This document shows positions 30,434 to 33,217 of a DNA stretch of 33,217 nucleotides, in pieces. Position 1 is the first letter of the stretch, and the number at the start of each line of letters is the position of its first letter. Source of the DNA: Stagonosporopsis chrysanthemi (Eukaryota; Ascomycota; Dothideomycetes; Pleosporales; Didymellaceae); NCBI GenBank assembly GCA_022560025.1, contig JAFISE010000263.1, positions 1 to 33,217 of the forward strand, in the 5' to 3' direction. Position numbers and translations under genes: made by a program. The notes below the pieces were generated by a model that worked only from the letters and a program-made list of their open reading frames with translations, was not told the DNA's origin and did not search any database.

Positions 30434-32610
30434 CTACATGATAGTGTGCCACCCCTTCTCGTTCATGATGTCGATCCAGAAAGCGTCAATGCCCTCGTCG
30501 GACTGTCGCCATGTCTCCTTGATCAAAGTGATGAGTTGACGAAGCGGCTTGCCAGGCAAGCGGTGGGCGTACACCTCCAAACGACGGACGACCTTCTCCC
30601 TTGCTTGAAGCACCTTGGAGTCATTGGCGTCCACATCAAAGAAGTCGACCGACGAGACAAACTTGAGCTCCGAGGCAGCGACTGTGATGACAAGTTGCTG
30701 GATACAGAACGTGCCCGAAGACGCTGGCAGAGACTCAATCATCTGCAGAATGTGCATGGCAAGTGAATTGAGCCATAGCTTCATATCTGCGTCTTCGTAT
30801 GGTGTCTCGAAGCGGGGCATCGGGAAGTGGAAGTCGACGTTATCGGAGACAGGCAACTTGTTGCTTCCCAAGCGCTTGCGTAGGATAGTGGGGAAAACGC
30901 GGTAGAGCTCAAGCAGGCCAGCGCAACGGTAGGCCTCGGCGAGGATAGTAAAGTGTTCCTTTGGTGTACGGCTGTCGCCAGTGTCGGCAATCTCATCTAC
31001 GGAGGGATAGTCTACAGCCAAGAGGTCTTCCTCAAGGGATGTGGCGTTGAAGAGGTTCTCCTGGCGGCGGATGAGGTCCATGACAGAGTCCCTGTTGAGA
31101 GATCGCTCACTGCGAACAAGGCGCCCGACCTCAGCGAAGAGAGCCTGAACCATAGGGGCGATACCAGTCCAGGGGTGAGGTACGATCTTGCCATCGGGAC
31201 GGCGGCCTGCGGGAGTGCTTCTCTTATTGGAGACTATCCGAGGACGCATTCCCGATGGCCGCGAGAAGCTCATGGCGTCTTCTGTTACGAAGCCCATAAC
31301 CATCTCCCAATAGATGAGGGACTCCTCGAAGAACTGTGCTTCACGTTGGACCTCCGCCTCCTGAGACCTGTCCATCAGCTTACGGAGGATAAGACCTCGG
31401 GCAGTAGCAAGGAACTCCGTGCCGAGAGCACTGCTGTCGTGCCATGATGTAGTAAGACCAAGCATCATAATACTAAGGAAGGTCCTTGTACAGCTGATTT
31501 GACCAGCCTGGGCCAGAGGAAGCTCATCCTGGAGTGCAGCAATAGCCTTGCGCTGTAGCTCATTACCAATCGCTGCCATGTGGGGAAATGTATTGGAGAG
31601 GTGCGCGGCGGACATTGATTGGATAGCATAGCTAATGGAAGGTGAGTCCTGGTAAATCTTGCCTATCGTGGTCCTGAAGGGATTGAGATGTGAATCGAAA
31701 GAAGAAAAAACTGCGCAGACATCCTTGAAGTAGTGCTGGATGAGAAGTGACTCCTGGTCGTCCGGCGACGTAGGATTGGGTGAAGGGCTGGGAAGCCTGT
31801 AAAAACCTAGAAGCAGCGACCTTGAAAGACGAGATGGGCTGACTTCGCGGCTTGACTCGCGAGTTGTCAACACTGACGACTCTGTTGATGACTCGTTGTG
31901 CTTGAAAGGAGATGAGTGTGCTTCAAGGTCGAAACTATTGAAGCCACTGAAGTCATCCAGTGCGGTAGTTTCAAGGTCAGTGTGATCGAATGCATCAAAG
32001 TGGAAGTCATCAGTAGGAAGTGGGATTGGGTCAACGAAACCATCGAGCACTGAAGGGTCCAAGGCATTAAGGTCATCCATAGGAAATGGCTCCAAGTCTC
32101 GGGGAGATTGCTCATCCTCCGTGGACGACAGGAGAGGCTCCTCTAGGGCTGGTGGAGAGGTCGGTGGTGGTGTTGTTTGCTTGTCGCTGCCAGCCATCAT
32201 AACATCGTCACTCTTCCTACTTGCAGGGAGGACTGCCGCAAGTGCCTCGATGCCATGAGCGACGTTCTTTGGAAGCGAGGATCCTGTGCTCTTGGAGGGC
32301 TTCCGGATACCAGCCGACGACGGCTTTGGGGGAGAAAGTGTGAACTCTGTGGGCTGGAAGACCTCATACTTGGTGGACCACTTCAAGGTCTTCTCGTAAC
32401 CAGGACAAGGGACGTTTCTCTTTTTGCATTGCAGACACGAGCCGACAGTCTCGTCACATTTGAGCTGGTAGGACATTAGCGGGTTCCTGTTGGGCACGAT
32501 ACGTGGAGACTCACTCGCTTCAGCTTGCAGCGACCACAGCCGTTTCTGGATTTGGTCTTCTTTGTCTTGAGATCTTGTGCAAGGGCCTTCTGTTGCGCCA
32601 AGGCAGGCAT
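30434..32610 (-). CDS. Zn2Cys6 transcription factor with a Fungal_trans_2 domain
   Basis: Exons are 32610-32515 and 32464-30434, giving 708 residues. The 50-nt intron (GTGAGT donor, GCTAAT branch, CAG acceptor) splits the zinc cluster. The spliced cluster has C25-x2-C28-x6-C35-x6-C42-x2-C45-x6-C52, a complete binuclear cluster that binds CGG-type DNA half-sites. A disordered Ser/Pro/Asp-rich stretch follows. From about residue 260 the region QHYFKDVCAVFSSFDSHLNPFR marks the Fungal_trans_2 (PF11951) regulatory domain found in many such factors. The start at 32610 is the first ATG of the frame; the frame is open upstream to a stop at about 32718 without another ATG, so an upstream exon is possible but not seen. 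The target genes are unknown. Confidence 0.9.
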
Positions 32611-33217
32611 GTCTGCTAGCTCAAGAACTGGCAAAGGGACAAGTTGGGGAATGTCGGAAGAGACTGGTGTGATAACCCCAGGATGGAAAGAAGATGCAAG
32701 AGGGGCCTTCGCCAATTAATGCAGGTTCAGATGTAATGATGACACGGACCGTTGTGTATCAAGGGTATACCGAGCCAAGATAGAGCAGCTGATAAAAACT
32801 CGTCTTGTGGTTGGAAATAAAGACGAACCAGCCTAGATCGCCCGAACTCGGATTTGAGGCGAGTGCGCTTGCCTGGTCTTGCGTCGCAGGTGCATCAAAG
32901 CGAGGCTGATTGGCCAGCCACGGCGTCGGATCCTGTCTTTTTGGCCTCTTAAACCTATCTATGGGAGGACGCTCGCTCACGCGGAAAACAGGACATGGTT
33001 TGGAATAATCTTCGCCATTGACAGAGCGCGGTATTGTGAGTCGTATCTTGAAGAAGCTCTTTTCGATGTTATCTCGTTGCTTGGAGGCGAATCTTGGATC
33101 AACACCGCTTGTTGTCCCTAAGCTAGTCGATATAGTTTTGGGCCACATATAGTTTTGGGCCACCCAACCAAGAACGCCACCACGAACTGCACCGCGATTT
33201 ACTCAACAACAACGCTT
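32611..33217. other. Promoter and leader of the Zn2Cys6 gene
   Basis: A minus-strand frame at 32759-33163 has no domain and is probably leader or chance. No TATA box is convincing. A short tandem repeat lies at 33130-33163. Confidence 0.35.
33130..33163. repeat. Two perfect tandem copies of a 17-bp unit
   Basis: ATATAGTTTTGGGCCAC occurs at 33130-33146 and again at 33147-33163 without mismatch, about 520 bp upstream of the regulator's start codon. Confidence 0.85.

Noticed and set aside
1..33217. A CRISPR array or secondary-metabolite gene cluster
   Set aside because: No spaced repeats are present, and there is no polyketide, peptide or terpene synthase to anchor a cluster. The MFS, regulator and oxidative genes are scattered among housekeeping genes.

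Overview
The window is about 33 kb of nuclear DNA from a filamentous ascomycete fungus. Most genes carry short GT-AG introns of about 45-90 nt, with CTRAC-like branch points in several. The gene set is typically fungal: a HET-domain protein, a Zn2Cys6 transcription factor, a DHA1-type MFS transporter, a CWC22 splicing factor with an RS tail, and DPM2. I favour a Dothideomycete or a close relative, but that placement is an inference from gene style only.

Layout. 1-1293 is a gene-poor flank with an A/T-rich stretch. 1294-2687 (-) is an uncertain spliced gene of unknown family. 4341-5735 (+) is a small catalase-like haem protein, tail to tail with a metal-dependent amidohydrolase of the ACMSD type (5847-7118, -). 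A PH-domain protein (7568-9148, -) and a single-exon HET-domain gene (10708-12678, -) follow. Next come a tRNA-Glu(CTC) gene (13168-13303, -) and a TpA-rich patch that looks like decayed repeat. A coiled-coil protein with EF-hand-like loops (14232-15944, -) has an early in-frame stop and lies between two diverged copies of a hairpin-bearing repeat. CWC22 (16655-19117, -) and DPM2 (19352-19739, +) share a 234 bp divergent promoter. A DCAF-type WD40 protein (19945-23288, -) and an MFS transporter (23824-25628, -) come next. After a 2.8 kb gene-poor stretch there is a secreted or single-pass membrane protein (28448-29236, +) and a Zn2Cys6 regulator (30434-32610, -).

The most notable observation is the tRNA-Glu gene. 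It is interrupted twice: by an ordinary 10-nt intron after position 37, and by a 54-nt insertion in the D-loop with every hallmark of a spliceosomal intron (GTAAG donor, ACTAAC branch site, CAG acceptor, typical length). Removing both leaves a 72-nt canonical tRNA-Glu(CTC). I know of no described nuclear tRNA with an mRNA-type intron. The nearest precedent I know is the mRNA-type introns found in some fungal U6 snRNA genes, which are also Pol III transcripts.

The genes do not form an obvious pathway or biosynthetic cluster. Housekeeping functions (CWC22, DPM2, DCAF) sit beside accessory functions (HET, MFS, catalase-like, amidohydrolase, regulator). All exon structures are read by eye from splice motifs and frame continuity and have not been tested against transcripts.
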